Of a stretch of DNA of 64,000 nt, positions 10,901 through 21,962 are shown in pieces. The stretch's first letter is position 1, and every line of letters starts with the position of its first letter. The notes below the pieces were generated by a model. It made no database searches. It saw only the letters and a program-made list of their open reading frames with translations, and was not told the origin of the DNA. The position numbers were made by a program, and so were the translations under genes. Source of the stretch: Datisca glomerata. Lineage: Eukaryota > Streptophyta > Magnoliopsida > Cucurbitales > Datiscaceae. Where the stretch lies: contig QANY01000280.1 of assembly GCA_003255025.1 (NCBI GenBank), positions 564,941 through 628,940 on the forward strand, in the 5' to 3' direction.

Positions 10901-11932
10901 TGAGCTATTGAATTAGGCGATCTTAAAATCAATCTATTTCCCACTCCCCTCTATTAGAGAAAGAGGCTTGGCTCTGAAATGGTGGTAAGGCAAGCTGTAT
11001 GTATCTAGGTAGAAGTAGACCTTGAGCTCTTGGACTTTAAGGGATAGGGTAGTTTTGGAATCCTAACCCACACCAGGAGGGGAACTATATTCTTTATTTG
11101 GGTCAGACTATCACACACGATACTCGCTTGGGCTCTCACCATGACCAACTCACTTCTCTCCCCTTAACATCTGGTACCATTGCCCCACCACTCTGCCTGT
11201 CTTCTTGTGGCCGAGTCAGGTCATTATTCACTCCTATTACAAGGGAGACTTCTCTTCTTGTGATCCAGACTTCTCTTCTAGTTAGTTCCACTTCTAGGGC
11301 GAAGTTGAGCATTCGGGGCATAAGGCCTGCAGTGATTATTAACATGCTTTTCCAGCCCATATCTTCCCACCTCCGGCACATGAGCTTTTGAGAGCCCAGT
11401 CTGGATCTAAACGATTTTCTATATATGTCTTTTGTCTTTCAGCTCAACAGGATCTAGAGAAAGACATATCTACCTACCAGTTCTAAGTGGGAAGATCAAT
11501 GAAAAAAAGGCTCAAGAGACGAACAAGTTTTCTTCCTCTTATATATCCTATCATATACATCGCAATACAACCATCAAAAAGTACGCTCTCTATTCTTAGG
11601 TAGGCCTAGACGTTTTAGGCTATCTAGAAGGAATGGAATGACTAATGTGATGTTCCTCCTCCAAAAATAAAAAACTCCTTGGACTTCCTTATCTGTATGG
11701 CCGGCCAATCCATGACAACCCCATAACAAAGAGTGAAATTCCAAGCCATTTCTCTATTAAAGCAAGAAGCATGCGCTCAAAATACCTCCTAAACCCCAAC
11801 CCACCTTCTTTGTATACTGGAACACCTACCATTTCGTTAGAAAAACACTAACTTACCGCTCTCTACTATAATCAAATCCAAAAAAAGAGAAGAGCTTCAT
11901 AATAAAAAAGTTGTTATGAATTACACAGACAA
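7950..11932. other. Organelle-like (probable mitochondrial) segment without intact gene
   Basis: About 4 kb whose base composition and word usage differ from the AT-rich retroelement DNA around it. Small open frames on both strands (for example near 8060, 10607-10870 minus and 11098-11391) show no family features and are probably chance. No rRNA, tRNA or respiratory-chain gene was recognised. A single contiguous transfer or several joined fragments are both possible. Confidence 0.45.
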
Positions 11933-11943
11933 GTAGTGGCTCA
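11933..11943 (+). repeat. Right copy of the imperfect 11-bp target duplication
   Basis: GTAGTGGCTCA, partner of GTAGTAGCGCA at 7704-7714. Coding of the interrupted RNase H resumes immediately after it. Confidence 0.5.
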
Positions 11944-12190
11944 GCTTTGGAGAAATGCTAGACGATTCTATCTCCTTCGGTTTTAATGCATCAAACAATG
12001 AGTAGAATATGAAATGTTGATTGTAGGAATATCTTTACTACGGAAATATGAGGTAACATATGTGAAAATATATGTGATTCTAAGTTGATTGTCAAACAGG
12101 TCACAGGAGAATATGTGGCTAAAGATGAAAGAACGGTGAGTTATCTTCAACGAGTGAAAGACCTACTAAGCTCATTAAAAAGCTATGAAA
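11944..12190 (+). pseudogene. 3' half of the interrupted RNase H domain
   Basis: Directly after the insert the sequence reads MLDDSISFGFNASNNE, then in a shifted frame EYEMLIVGISLLRKYEV, DSKLIVKQVTGEY and SYLQRVKDLLSSL. These are the second half of the archaeal-type RNase H of Tat elements, including the conserved NNE-x-EYE and D-S-x-L-V motifs. It pairs with the first half ending at 7714. Frameshifts and a stop at the NNE/EYE boundary show decay. Confidence 0.8.
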
Positions 12191-12479
12191 TCCAGTAGAT
12201 CATAAGAACTGAGAAGGGACACGCTAAGTCATTGGAAAAATTTAGGGTCGGCATTGTAATTCTTGTACAAAAGAAACGTGCCTGTAGATATTCTAGAAAA
12301 ACCAAGCGTCTCGTTCTTATGGAACAGTATTGCCTATGTGGAGGTCAAAAGGAGCCCTGCTGGCAAGATAATGTAATCCGCTATCAAGAGAATGAAGTAC
12401 TTCCAAAAGACAAACTTCTTACGAAGAAAGTGCAACAACAGAGCGGAAGGTACACTTTGATAAATTGATTATTGTTAAA

Positions 12480-13577
12480 AAAACCTTTAGTGGTCCATAC
12501 TTAAAAATTCTTAAAGGAAACGAGGCCCTATATGTTTTGGTTGAAGTTCACGAAGGGATATGAGGTCATCACACTAAAGGGAGGTCCTTAGCCTACAAAT
12601 TATTAAACGAATAATATTATTGGCCTAGAATGCACCAAGATGCCAAACAATATGTGAAGAGTTGTGATAGATTCAAGTGTTTTACTCCAATCACTAAGAT
12701 GGCTCCCTGTGAACTAAAAATAATGACAAGTTCTTGACCTTTCATGCAGTGGGCACTTGACATCGTTGGTCCGCTTCCAATGATGCCAATCCAAAAATAA
12801 TTCTTGTTAGTAGCTACGGGCTGCTTCACCAAATGGATCGAGGCCAAAGCATTCACAAGAATATGGTAAGAAGAAGAGAAAGAATTTATGTGGAAAAATA
12901 TAATATGCATATTCGGCATACCGAAGATACTCATTTCAGACAACAGTCTTTAATTCACAAGAAAAATGGTAAAAACTTTATGCTAAGGGCTAATGATTAT
13001 TAACCGTTTCTCTACTCCATACTATCTGTCAAGAAACATGCAAGTAGAAAGATCAAACCAAATCATACTTGACAACTTGAAGAAAAGTTTGGAATCATCA
13101 AAACGGAAATGGGTAGATTAACTACCGACAGTGTTATGGGCATACAGAACTACTCTTAGAGAAACAACGAGAGAACCTCCATTAGCTTTAGCATTTGGAG
13201 CAGAAGCGGTGATTCCTGTTGAAATTGGGAGCCCTACTATGAGATCAACACTAGATGAACAATAGAATGAGGAACTCCTCAGAAGAAGCCTTGATCAACT
13301 AGAAGAATGAAATGAAGTGGCCTTAATCCAAATGGCTCATTACAACCAAAAAATGAGGGCTTACTTTCTAAAAATAGTATGGAAACAAGAATTTTATAAA
13401 GCAGATCTAGTCTAAAGAAAGGTCTTCCAGACAAAAGGAAAGCTCGAACCAACTTGGGAAGGGCTATATATCATCAGCAGGGTGGGTGGAAGCAGATACT
13501 ATCATTTGAAAATAGAAGAAGGAAGTGGACTTACCAAAACCAAGGAATGCGGATTATTTAAAGAAGTAATTTATTAA
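12480..13577 (+). pseudogene. Integrase, degenerate
   Basis: The end of the zinc-binding region (WPRMHQDAKQYVKSCDRF) is followed by the catalytic core, with MQWALDIVGPLP carrying the first Asp and ISDN the second. Next come LWAYRTT and EAVIPVEIGSPTMR, typical of gypsy integrase, and a C-terminal segment to about 13577. At least six stops interrupt it. Integrase inserts the cDNA into chromosomes; this copy cannot be functional. Confidence 0.8.
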
Positions 13578-13647
13578 AAATTGTAAAACACATTATAATG
13601 AATATTTTCCCATGGTTTTTCCCGCAAGGGTTTTTCACATAAAATAA

Positions 13648-13915
13648 GAGTGTAAGTCATTGGGAGGGGTAGTTCATTAGTCATACTCTCAAAAGGAACT
13701 AAGGGTATAAGTCCTTGGGAGGGGCCATACATAAGTCCTATTTCCAGAAGCAACTAAAGGCGTAAGTCGTTGGGAGGGGCAGTTCATAAGTCTTACTCCC
13801 AGAAGGAACTAAGGGCGAAGTCTATGAGAGGGGCGGTTCATAAGTCCTACTCCTAGAAGCAACTAATGGAATAAGTCCTTGGGAGGAGCAGTTCATAAGT
13901 CATACTATAAAAAAA
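13648..13915 (+). repeat. 55-bp tandem repeat downstream of integrase
   Basis: About 4.7 imperfect copies of a ~55-bp unit starting AAGTC(C/A)TTGGGAGGGG and ending GGAACTAAGGGCGT. Short tandem arrays at this position, between pol and the extra ORF, are usual in Tat-lineage elements. Copies have diverged from one another by scattered substitutions. Confidence 0.85.
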
Positions 13916-14399
13916 CCAAAAAATGAGAAATGAATTTTAGAACGGGCAAAAGGAGGGATAGAAGAAAAATTAAAAACTCTGAAAATGGATCAAGGAGCAA
14001 TTTATGCAAAATATTAGCTTTGTGAGAGTGTATGATTCGAAGAACTAGAAGTTAGAAGCAGATACAGACCTGACTTAAGTTGTTGTAAATCCTCCAAGCG
14101 AGCTCTGTTTTTATCTTTTGAACAAACTTGGTCCTCATTCGAGCGAGCATAAAAATTATGCAAGTATGAGTAAGTGGATTCAGATAGCTAAAGTTATGAA
14201 GTTTATGCAAATTTAATTAAGTGTCTAAAAATAGAACATGAAAGTTCAAGAAACTGAGATTGAAGGAAAGTTAAGGAAAATGCTAATGCGGAAAAAGACC
14301 ATTTCATTGAGTGATAAAAAATTATAAAATGATCTTTTAAACAACTAAAAAATACAAGTGCATGAATCGAGAAGTAAAGATACAAAGAGAGACAAACTA

Positions 14400-16390
14400 A
14401 GAAGTTTCTTGGTGAGTGGGATCAACAGCGGCATCTTTTATTGAGGCGTTGGTCTCTAAAGGACCCTCATGAAGGTCATCAAGGAGAGGCATACAGAGAG
14501 CCCTGTTGTCCTGAGCATCTTTGTAATCGACACTGTAAGTCGTTCCCTCGAGCTTATCAAATAAGGCCTAAAACTCGGCTTTGATCTAGCCTTCTCGCTC
14601 TTTGACCTTACTCTTGGCTGCCCCCGTAACTGACAGCTTCTCCTCAGCAATGGCCAGCTTTTCTTCGACGAAGGATAGGTTATCTCCGGCCATAGTGAAA
14701 GCTTTCTCTAACTCCTACAAAGAATCCCCAAGCTTTGACCATTCTTCGACAGCGGCAGCGGCTTCTCGAGTAAGTCGCGTAATAACCCCTTCGAATTTAG
14801 CCACGATCTTTTTGAAAGCATCCCGCTCAGTAAAAAGTTTATCAAAGTGCTTGTTGCACTATTCCATCTTTTTCCTCCAGCCAGCGATATGCTACTCTAG
14901 GGAGTGGAAGTTCTCCTGGAGACTATTGTGATTAACCACGGCCTGAAAAGAAAAGTGTTAGAATGCAGAAGAAACAAAAGAAGGAAATACGCTGAGGAAA
15001 AAATGGAGTACCTTCATCAAACCGTGGCTAAGGCCAATGACCTGGTCATTAATAAATATATGGCAGATAGTGGCTGCATCTATATTAGATTGGATCTCCA
15101 TCAAGATGATGTGGAAACAGTGGGGCTTCTTCAGGAAGTAAACAGAAGCATGACAAGAGGAGCCATTGTGTACCGCCTCCATTTCCATAAATTTGGCTCC
15201 TTGGACCTCTCTTGGGAATCGGTAGAGGAGGAAGGAACGGACTTCTGAGTCATTCTTGGAGGAGGCGGAGAAGTATTTACCCACACCGAATCATCCTCGG
15301 CTACGGGATCAGGAGGATCATTTGGAATAACAGGAAGCGAGGTGTTGGCAGCCGGAATGAGAGATTGCGGAGTGATAGGAGCAGGGGAATCCTGCGATGA
15401 GCCTGGGTCATCTGTTCTCTGAATGAACATTATGTGCATCATCAACTGAACGCTAGAGGGAACTACGTAGACGCCTCGACATGTCTACTTCTTCTAAGAG
15501 ATAACGAAACAACAACACTTTCTTTTCTTCCTCTTGCTCTGAATCAGTGGACAGCGAAATGCTGGAAATAGGTACAGGATGGAATGAAGGAATGGGAATG
15601 GCCCTTGGAACCTGAGAAGTCAAAGAGGAAGGACCGGAAGCCTCGACTATGGGAACAGGGGCAGGAATGTAAGCAATGTTGATCTTTCTACTTGGGTCAA
15701 TGAGGTCGCGCCAATCTCGTTCTCGGTAGTTATAGGCTGCACATAATAGCTTAGCAACATCCTTGACATAAAAGACATTATGTTCATATTTTTGTCTACA
15801 AAAAGAAAAGAGAAAAGAAAGTTATTATTGAAAAAGCACGGAAATGGATCTCCAGTTATTAACAGAAAGATCCCCAGACCCTGGGGACTATCCAGCAGCC
15901 ATTACCACCCCAATTCCCGCCGATCAAAAGAGTGTCATTCTCCCATCCTTATCCGTAATCAAAGCTCATCTTCTTTCCCTAGACCGAGGAGCCAGATAGT
16001 AATAAATGTCATGTTTCTTGATGATGTACACGACACAAAGTTCATCAATGCCTAAATTGAGGTTATGTCTCCTATTCATGGCCTCTATTCCTAAAATTAC
16101 CCTATATGTGCTCAGGGTGTACTAGGAGGTGTCAAGGTCGAAGGTGTTGAAAAATTCCTAAAACGGGGAAAATGGAAGTTTTAAACGTAAAGTTATGTAC
16201 ATGAGGACAAGGGTAACCTGGTACAAAGGTTGAAAATTGAAAGATTTAGGCATCTCGTTCCTAAAGGCACAAATGACATTCGAAGAGAATGCATCTCGGT
16301 AACGGTCCATGAAACGGTTGAATTTGTCTTGGTTCCTAACTAGGGGAACAGTAACCTTAAACTCTCCCTCCTCTTACATGGTTAGCAAAA
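14400..16390 (-). pseudogene. Antisense spliced ORF with coiled-coil C-terminus (Tat extra ORF)
   Basis: On the minus strand, coding-like segments run from about 16390 down to 14400. The first part (RYRDAFSSNVICAFRNEM, then LRLKLPFSPFYEFFNTF near 16150) resembles the plant 'putative gypsy-type transposon' family (PF04195). A Ser/Pro-rich middle and a charged segment follow. A 69-bp gap at 14943-15011 has GT...TTTTCAG ends. Beyond it a heptad-rich tail (TERDAFKKIVAKFEG, VEEKLAIAEEKLSV) reads through to about 14403, broken only by a few TAG/TAA codons. Another acceptor lies near 15790. The role of this protein is unknown; exon limits are inferred. Confidence 0.6.
14943..15011 (-). other. Candidate 69-bp intron in the antisense ORF
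   Basis: Minus-strand donor GATGAAG/GTACTCC and acceptor CTTTTCAG/GCCG flank a T-rich interval. Frames on both sides become continuous coding-like sequence when it is skipped. Confidence 0.45.
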
Positions 16391-17036
16391 AAACCCACTG
16401 AAAAAGAAAATTACAATGAAGAAGAAGAGTAGAAATGGGGAAGAAGAACTTACATGAGGAAAGGTGAAAGTAGAGAAGAAACGAGGAAGACAAAGGTTTT
16501 ATGTAGACTGCAGACTTGAAGAAGAAATGTGATAGAATTAATGGATTCAAAAAGAGGATGAAGTATGATTTATCTTGAAAAGTCGTAAGTGAAAAGGCAT
16601 GTCATGGGTATTCAATGGCAGAAAGGAACAACAAGCAAAATGATGACATGAGCCGTCATTTAAAACAGGTGAATAGAAAGATGAAAATTGGCAAAGAAAA
16701 AAAATAAATAAGAGGCATGTCACTCCAAATAGAGAATTTGACGTGCATGCCCTGCATCAGTAACCAAAAATAGGAAGGTGAAACGACGAAAGGCAGTGAT
16801 GGAGCATCGGTTTTTAGGAACGTGTCAACAAGAACAAAAAACTAGACAGAAAGGGTACGCTCCTCGCACGTGTATGTCCGATTAAATAATGTGTGTATTT
16901 TGTATATCATCAATCCGTGCAGGTTTCAAAAAATGGCTAAAGAGAGCAAGAAGTGTGAATACTTACTTTCCTAGTTAAGGCGTATGTGAAATGACATCAT
17001 TACATTTCAATGATTGAAATCTCATTGAATGTAATT

Positions 17037-17510
17037 GGGGCAAATGAGCAGATATAAAACATCCAACATGTCACATATGCAAGGGTGGACCAATTAAGAA
17101 AGAATTAGGAGATCAACATCATGGAAATGGGGAGAAAAGGATCAGAACCATAGAAGGGATCAGACGATATGATCAATTCGACATTTGTAAAGAAACACGA
17201 CCAATGCGGCAGTTAAAGGAAATAAGCATGATTCAGGGCTACGTTTGGGAAAAATCCCACGAACATGGAAATGATACCACGAACGTGACCATATTACCAA
17301 AAATATAGAGAGGGTGTAGCCATGTTTCCTAGAATACGGAGCAGAATTCCCTTCTTAGATTGGTTCACCAATATTTTGTAAGAGATACAGATTCAATGTA
17401 AACAAATGAGATCAAGAAAAAATCAGCCGAATTCTTCGTGAGTTTTAATCACTCTTCTCTCATTTTATTGTCATCGTTTTATAATGTAGGGGAAAATCCT
17501 TTACACATGA
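17037..17510 (+). repeat. Candidate 3' LTR region of the second Tat element
   Basis: GGGGCAAATG near 17037-17047 resembles a Tat polypurine tract followed by a TG start. The next ~460 bases lack coding potential and end in a T-rich stretch. No matching 5' copy was found, so this assignment is weak. Confidence 0.25.
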
Positions 17511-17868
17511 CATGCCTCATAAGCACATAACGTCTCACATTAGTAAATCCGACATGGTTTTTAAACAAAGGTTGGCAAAAAGACTAACATTAACAAAAGT
17601 GAAATGACTAAGTTGAGAATATTTAAAATGGGATAGTCGTCAAATTGAAACTATGATGATCAGAGTGCTAATTTTTTTTATGAATTTGCTCTTTCGTAGT
17701 TGGATATGTCATCCAAAAATATGTTGGCATTCAAGATTATAGTTTTGATTAATTAAAACTTGTATTTTTTGTGTTTATTTACAGCTATATTTGTTTACAT
17801 AAAAAATCAATTAAGGAAAAAATATGTTGATATTTAATATTAGAAATAAGCGAGTGAAAAAACATATT
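17511..17868. other. AT-rich spacer before the LINE insertion
   Basis: No gene or repeat family recognised. It supplies the left copy of the LINE target duplication at its right edge. Confidence 0.5.
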
Positions 17869-17879
17869 AATAAATGTTT
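17869..17879 (+). repeat. Left target-site duplication of the LINE
   Basis: AATAAATGTTT here is identical to 42378-42388, 24.5 kb away. The two copies bracket the LINE and everything nested in it. Confidence 0.8.
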
Positions 17880-17882
17880 TGG

Positions 17883-17893
17883 TTTTTTTTTTT
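17883..17893 (-). other. Poly-A tail of the LINE (poly-T on the plus strand)
   Basis: An 11-base T run lies next to the left target duplication, as expected for the 3' end of a minus-strand LINE. Confidence 0.7.
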
Positions 17894-18039
17894 AAATTGG
17901 GAATGCATTAAGAGATTAATCCAAAATACAGAGGTCCTCCACAATAGAAAGAGTAGTTCCAAACCAAAAAATAGAAGAGCAAATAGATGTAGCATAACGA
18001 GCTAATCTATCCAAAAATAAATTACATTTATAGTTAACA

Positions 18040-18612
18040 TGCTTAATACTACAATTTGGAAAAAAACAGTTCAAATTTGATAGCATCAAGAACATTGCCC
18101 GTTTCGATATTCAGCTTCGTGGAGGAATAGACGCCTGCTTGAGCTTTATTAAAGTCAATTTCGATAAGATGTATCGATATGTTATTCCTTCGAGCAAACC
18201 TGATACCTTCGAGAATTGCCAAGCACTCGGCCAAGAAGACATCATAAAAGGCTCATATGATAAGAGAGCAAGCTGCAAGCACCGAACCTAAGGAATCTCT
18301 TATGACCGTACCAAGACCAGTACCATTTAAAGAAAGTGAAGCATCCACGTTGAGCTTGAGTGTTCCTGGGCCAGGCCGAATCCATTTCTCTTCACTGCCA
18401 CAAGGAACTCTCAAAGGACTGATATTTAATGGGTGCACTTTGTTCCACTCTTGAAGGAAATTCTCAAATCTTTCAATGATCTCCTTGATTTCCATCTTGC
18501 AATTCATGTACAACCAGGTATTCCTGGAGTACCACATAAACCAGCATATAAAAGTTATAAAAGATAAATTTTGGTGTGGGAGATCAAAGAAATCCCTTTC
18601 CAAAGCATCCAT
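18040..18612 (-). pseudogene. LINE RNase H domain
   Basis: Frames 18253-18612 and 18049-18234 together give the RNase H found at the C-terminus of plant LINE ORF2. They show LKLNVDASLSLNGTGLGTVIRD with the first catalytic Asp, then AECLAILEGIRFARR with the Glu, and EIDFNKAQ where the second Asp belongs. A frameshift or stop separates the two pieces. The domain would remove RNA from the hybrid made by RT. Confidence 0.8.
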
Positions 18613-19398
18613 AGGGTCTTCTAAGTAAAAAAAAATTGAATTTTGAATGACCCCCTATCATATTAGAAGCCAACGACCATACATTTTTGAAACGTGAGCA
18701 AGTAAATAGAGGGTGAGCAATAGTTTCAATACTGCCACAGAAAGGACATTCTCCAAAATTTCCAATTCCTCTTTTGGAGAGGTTGTAGAGGGTGGGTAAA
18801 ATGTTTCTAGAGACCTTCCAAAAGAAAAAATTTATTTTTAAAGGAAGATGTAGGTTCCATAATTTTTTCCACCAAGGGTGGAGCTTTGAACAAGAACCAC
18901 CAGTATCCATTTTCCTATTAAGAACAACCCAATAGCCATTCTTAACAGTATAATTCCATCAGAATTAAAGTGCCATATTAGCTTATCTTTGGAGTTAGGT
19001 CCGACAAGTGGAAGTGAAGAAATTAGATCCACATCATCCTTATGAAAGAGGGTCTCAGGATGAATCTTATCTCATCTACTCCCAATAATCAAATCTGCCA
19101 ATTTAAGGTTCATAGGGGTTTGAGATATAAGATACACAAAGCTCTGAAAGAAAATGGTTTTGGGATCCAAGGATTTGAGCCTCCTACAACGTAAGTCCCA
19201 TTACCTACACTCCACCTTAAACCTTTGGTTAAAACTTCCTGACCCCAGATGATGCTTTTCCAAATAGAAGAAGCATTGCTACGACATTTGGTAGCTAAGA
19301 AGGAACTTTTGCTGAAGATTTTGCCTTATCAACTCATAAGAGAATTAGGCTGTTGTATATCCTCGAACATTGTTTTGCAAGGGGGGCTTGGTTAAAAC
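18584..19398 (-). pseudogene. LINE region between RT and RNase H with zinc-binding domain
   Basis: The zinc-binding reverse-transcriptase domain (zf-RVT) is clear: WWKKLWNLHLPLKINFFFWK and ECPFCGSIETIAHPLFTC with the CxxC...H...C pattern. Upstream, DKLIWHFNSDG and a decayed KGLRWSVGNGTYV segment follow the usual plant LINE order. Frameshifts occur near 18610 and 18960. The segment ends at the copia junction at 19398. Confidence 0.8.
19394..19398 (+). repeat. Left 5-bp target duplication of the copia element
   Basis: AAAAC here pairs with AAAGC at 40918-40922 (one mismatch). The uninterrupted LINE reading (SSFNQA) supports this exact insertion point. Confidence 0.65.
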
Positions 19399-21100
19399 TA
19401 TTGGAATATGTCCATAAAGTACCGTATAATGATTATTTATTTGTATTTAGTTATTTTTAAGACATTAGTATTATATTCTTATGAACAAATTGAAAGTTTT
19501 ATTTCAAATTAAAGTGTGTTTATAAATTACTTAAGTACTGGAACTTTCATCAACGAACGAAGAGTGAAGATAGAGGCGTCTCTAGACGAACTCTTCTAAG
19601 AAAGTTCATAACGAAATTCGCAATCTTAGGATCGACTGGGTAATCAAATCCGATTACGACTGTTAGGTTGAATCAATGGATACTAGTCTTGGGGATGGGA
19701 AAAGACACTCAAATTGTTAACCTAGACATGTTATGAACATGTTGAATAGACCGGTAACAAATTAGTTTAGAGCCTAAAATCGTCTACCAAGCTCTAAATA
19801 TAATTGTTACACCTAAGGGTATTTTCATAATTACATATCAAAGATTGCAACTAACTTGACTTAGTTAGTTTGGCTATTGGGATTGTAATTCAATTAAGTT
19901 AGAGTTATGTGATTAACAAACTTGGAAATTTGTGGTTCAATGAATTAGCATGGCCAGGTATTCAATGAATTGAGTCATTGATTAAGACTTGTGAATTGTA
20001 CGTGACAATTTACTATTATGTCTTTCTTATTCACAATCAATATAGAAGTTAATGAAATAATAACGAGAGTTGATTCGGCATCAAACCTATAATGAAATCA
20101 TATGATGTCAGGATTAAATATGTTAGAATTTATGAAGATAATTTTGCCGAGTATTTGAATCCTTAGATTTGTTCATCTAGGTCCATTCGGTCTCAAAAAT
20201 AGGTCATGAGAACAAGAATAAAGAAACGAAGTAAATTAGATCAAAATGTGTTTTGGTGCCAAGGCATATTTCGTACACCTATGTTTGATGGGTGATGTCA
20301 CTTAATTAGTTGAGTATGATTATATATATTTGAATTAATTAGTTTATTATTTTCTAATTATTAGATAATTAGTAAATAAAAATAAATTAATTAATTAATT
20401 GATAATGATCAAATAATTTATCAATTGGATTGATGAATCTCGATACAACTCAAACTCTAGAAAATATTACAATTTTCGGCAATTATGAATATATTGGTGA
20501 ATTTTCAGAAATTTAAAAATATATGTGTATATTTGTAAATATCAAAAATTATATTTTATCAATAATTAATAGCAATCTGGTTGCAGATAAATCTTGGATA
20601 AGATACAGTTGCTTGTTAAAAAAAACAAAAGTAGAAAAAAAATTTCCTCTCCCTCCCTGTTGCCGCCAACAATTATATTGAATGAGAATTTTTTTTTATT
20701 TTTCTTCTTCAATCGTTTTGAGAGCCCACACTCAAAATCCTTCAAAAAATTCTCGTGAGATATATTTCTAAAATTTACGGGTAGTTGTTGGTGAACAAAA
20801 TTCACAAATCATTCTTGGAGTTCAAGTGCGTGATTCAGATCCCGAAGCTTAAAGAATATGAAGAATGCTCGAAAGAATTCTGCCAGTTAAGAAATTCTCC
20901 AATACAAAGTATAGGTGAAAAAATTATTTCCAACCTTATCTTCTCATTTAATGTCCTATATGCATAATTGCACGTTGTTTGGTTTTAAGTTATTTAATTT
21001 GATTAAATATGTTAATTGAAAAAAAAATTATATTCCACTTACGAACCGTACGTGGTTTAAACTTGTTTTTAATTAATTTTAAAACCAATCGATCCCAGCA
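19399..21100 (+). repeat. 5' LTR of the copia element, about 1.7 kb
   Basis: It starts TATTGGAATATG (a TG-to-TA change at the first dinucleotide is inferred) and ends GATCCCAGCA directly before the primer-binding site. Its last ~779 bases align with 40139-40917, with scattered substitutions and small indels, so the pair is not recent. No coding sequence is present. Confidence 0.9.
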
Positions 21101-21101
21101 A

Positions 21102-21114
21102 TTGGTATCAGAGC
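21102..21114 (+). promoter_or_regulatory. Primer-binding site, initiator tRNA-Met type
   Basis: TTGGTATCAGAGC immediately follows the 5' LTR. This complement of the tRNA-Met 3' end is the standard copia primer site. Confidence 0.9.
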
Positions 21115-21418
21115 AATAGACACTTGATTATGCATATTGATATTTGAAATGAACATATCGTGAATTTTGTGGATAGTGGCATATGATTTTGTATGGTAGA
21201 TTCAAAACTGATTTGAATGTATTATGTGATTGGATCCTTAACTATTGACTCTATGCATTTTTATTTCAATTTAGAATTGATGTACGCTGGATTTGAGGCA
21301 TAGGATTTTATGTAATTTATTCTGTTGCAAAAGTTATAATTTCAAAATTTTGATGTAAAACCGTCGTCGCCTCGATACTGTCAACGAAAACCACTCGAAC
21401 TGCCGCTGAGAAGTCATT

Positions 21419-21510
21419 GGAATGACTGTTCACATGGAATTACTGTTCACACCGGAATTATTGTTCACACTGAAATTACTGTTCTCGCCAGAATTAATGT
21501 TCGCGTCGTA
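21419..21510 (+). repeat. 18-bp minisatellite in the copia leader
   Basis: Five imperfect units of TACTGTTCACACCGGAAT; being a multiple of three they keep one frame open. The right units are more diverged. Confidence 0.7.
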
Positions 21511-21869
21511 TTTACTATTCTGGTGGCCACAATACTGTTTCGATGTCCGTCGACGTAGATCCGCTCTCGTGCCCTGTATGGTGACTCGGGTATCAAACCC
21601 CTAGGCAATAAAAATTAGGGTTTAAGAAAGCATGTGATATTTCGCGATAACCCTTATCCTTTTTTATCTTTTAAATTTTTAATTTTAAACGGATAATTTT
21701 GAATTCAAAAATAATTATCTATTTTTTCTTTTAAATTTTGAATTCAAAAGATAATTATCAATGTTATCTTTTTCTTTTATTATATTTTTTTTAAAAAGGG
21801 AGGATAATTAATTAGATTATTTAATTATGAAAATAATTTTTCTTAATTAAAGGATTTTAATCAAATTTA

Positions 21870-21962
21870 AATTTTGAATTTTTGAATTTTGAATTTTGAA
21901 TTTTGAATTTTGAATTTTGAATTTTGAATTTGAATTTTGAATTTTTAATTTTTAATTTTGAA
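21870..21962 (+). repeat. (GAATTTT)n simple repeat
   Basis: About twelve heptamer copies with occasional single-base length changes. Confidence 0.9.

Larger units (their letters stand above)
7715..11932. mobile_element. Foreign insert: telomeric repeats plus organelle-like DNA
   Basis: The insert splits one RNase H domain whose two halves lie on either side, which fixes its limits to within a few bases. The first ~230 bases carry telomeric heptamers. From about 7950 the sequence has a more balanced base composition than the surroundings, no retroelement motifs, and the look of plant mitochondrial intergenic DNA (phrases such as GAGCGTAGCGACCCAAAG near 10220). I recognised no complete mitochondrial gene or tRNA, so the mitochondrial origin rests on composition and general resemblance. 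Alternatives are plastid-derived or composite filler DNA. Confidence 0.5.
4440..17510 (+). mobile_element. Decayed Tat-lineage Ty3/gypsy element, interrupted
   Basis: The gypsy domain order is present on the plus strand: gag, aspartic protease, RT, RNase H, integrase. A tandem repeat and a minus-strand ORF follow, the arrangement known from Tat-lineage elements. Stops and frameshifts occur in every domain; many stops stand where family members have Gln, consistent with C-to-T decay of CAA/CAG codons. RNase H is split by foreign DNA at 7715-11932. Primer-binding site and 5' leader are missing. A candidate 3' boundary is the polypurine-like GGGGCAAATG near 17037-17047, but a matching LTR pair could not be shown, so the ends are estimates. 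Confidence 0.7.

Noticed and set aside
10607..11391. Frames in the insert that might be rps/nad/ccm fragments
   Set aside because: I could not match residues to any of these genes, so none is named.
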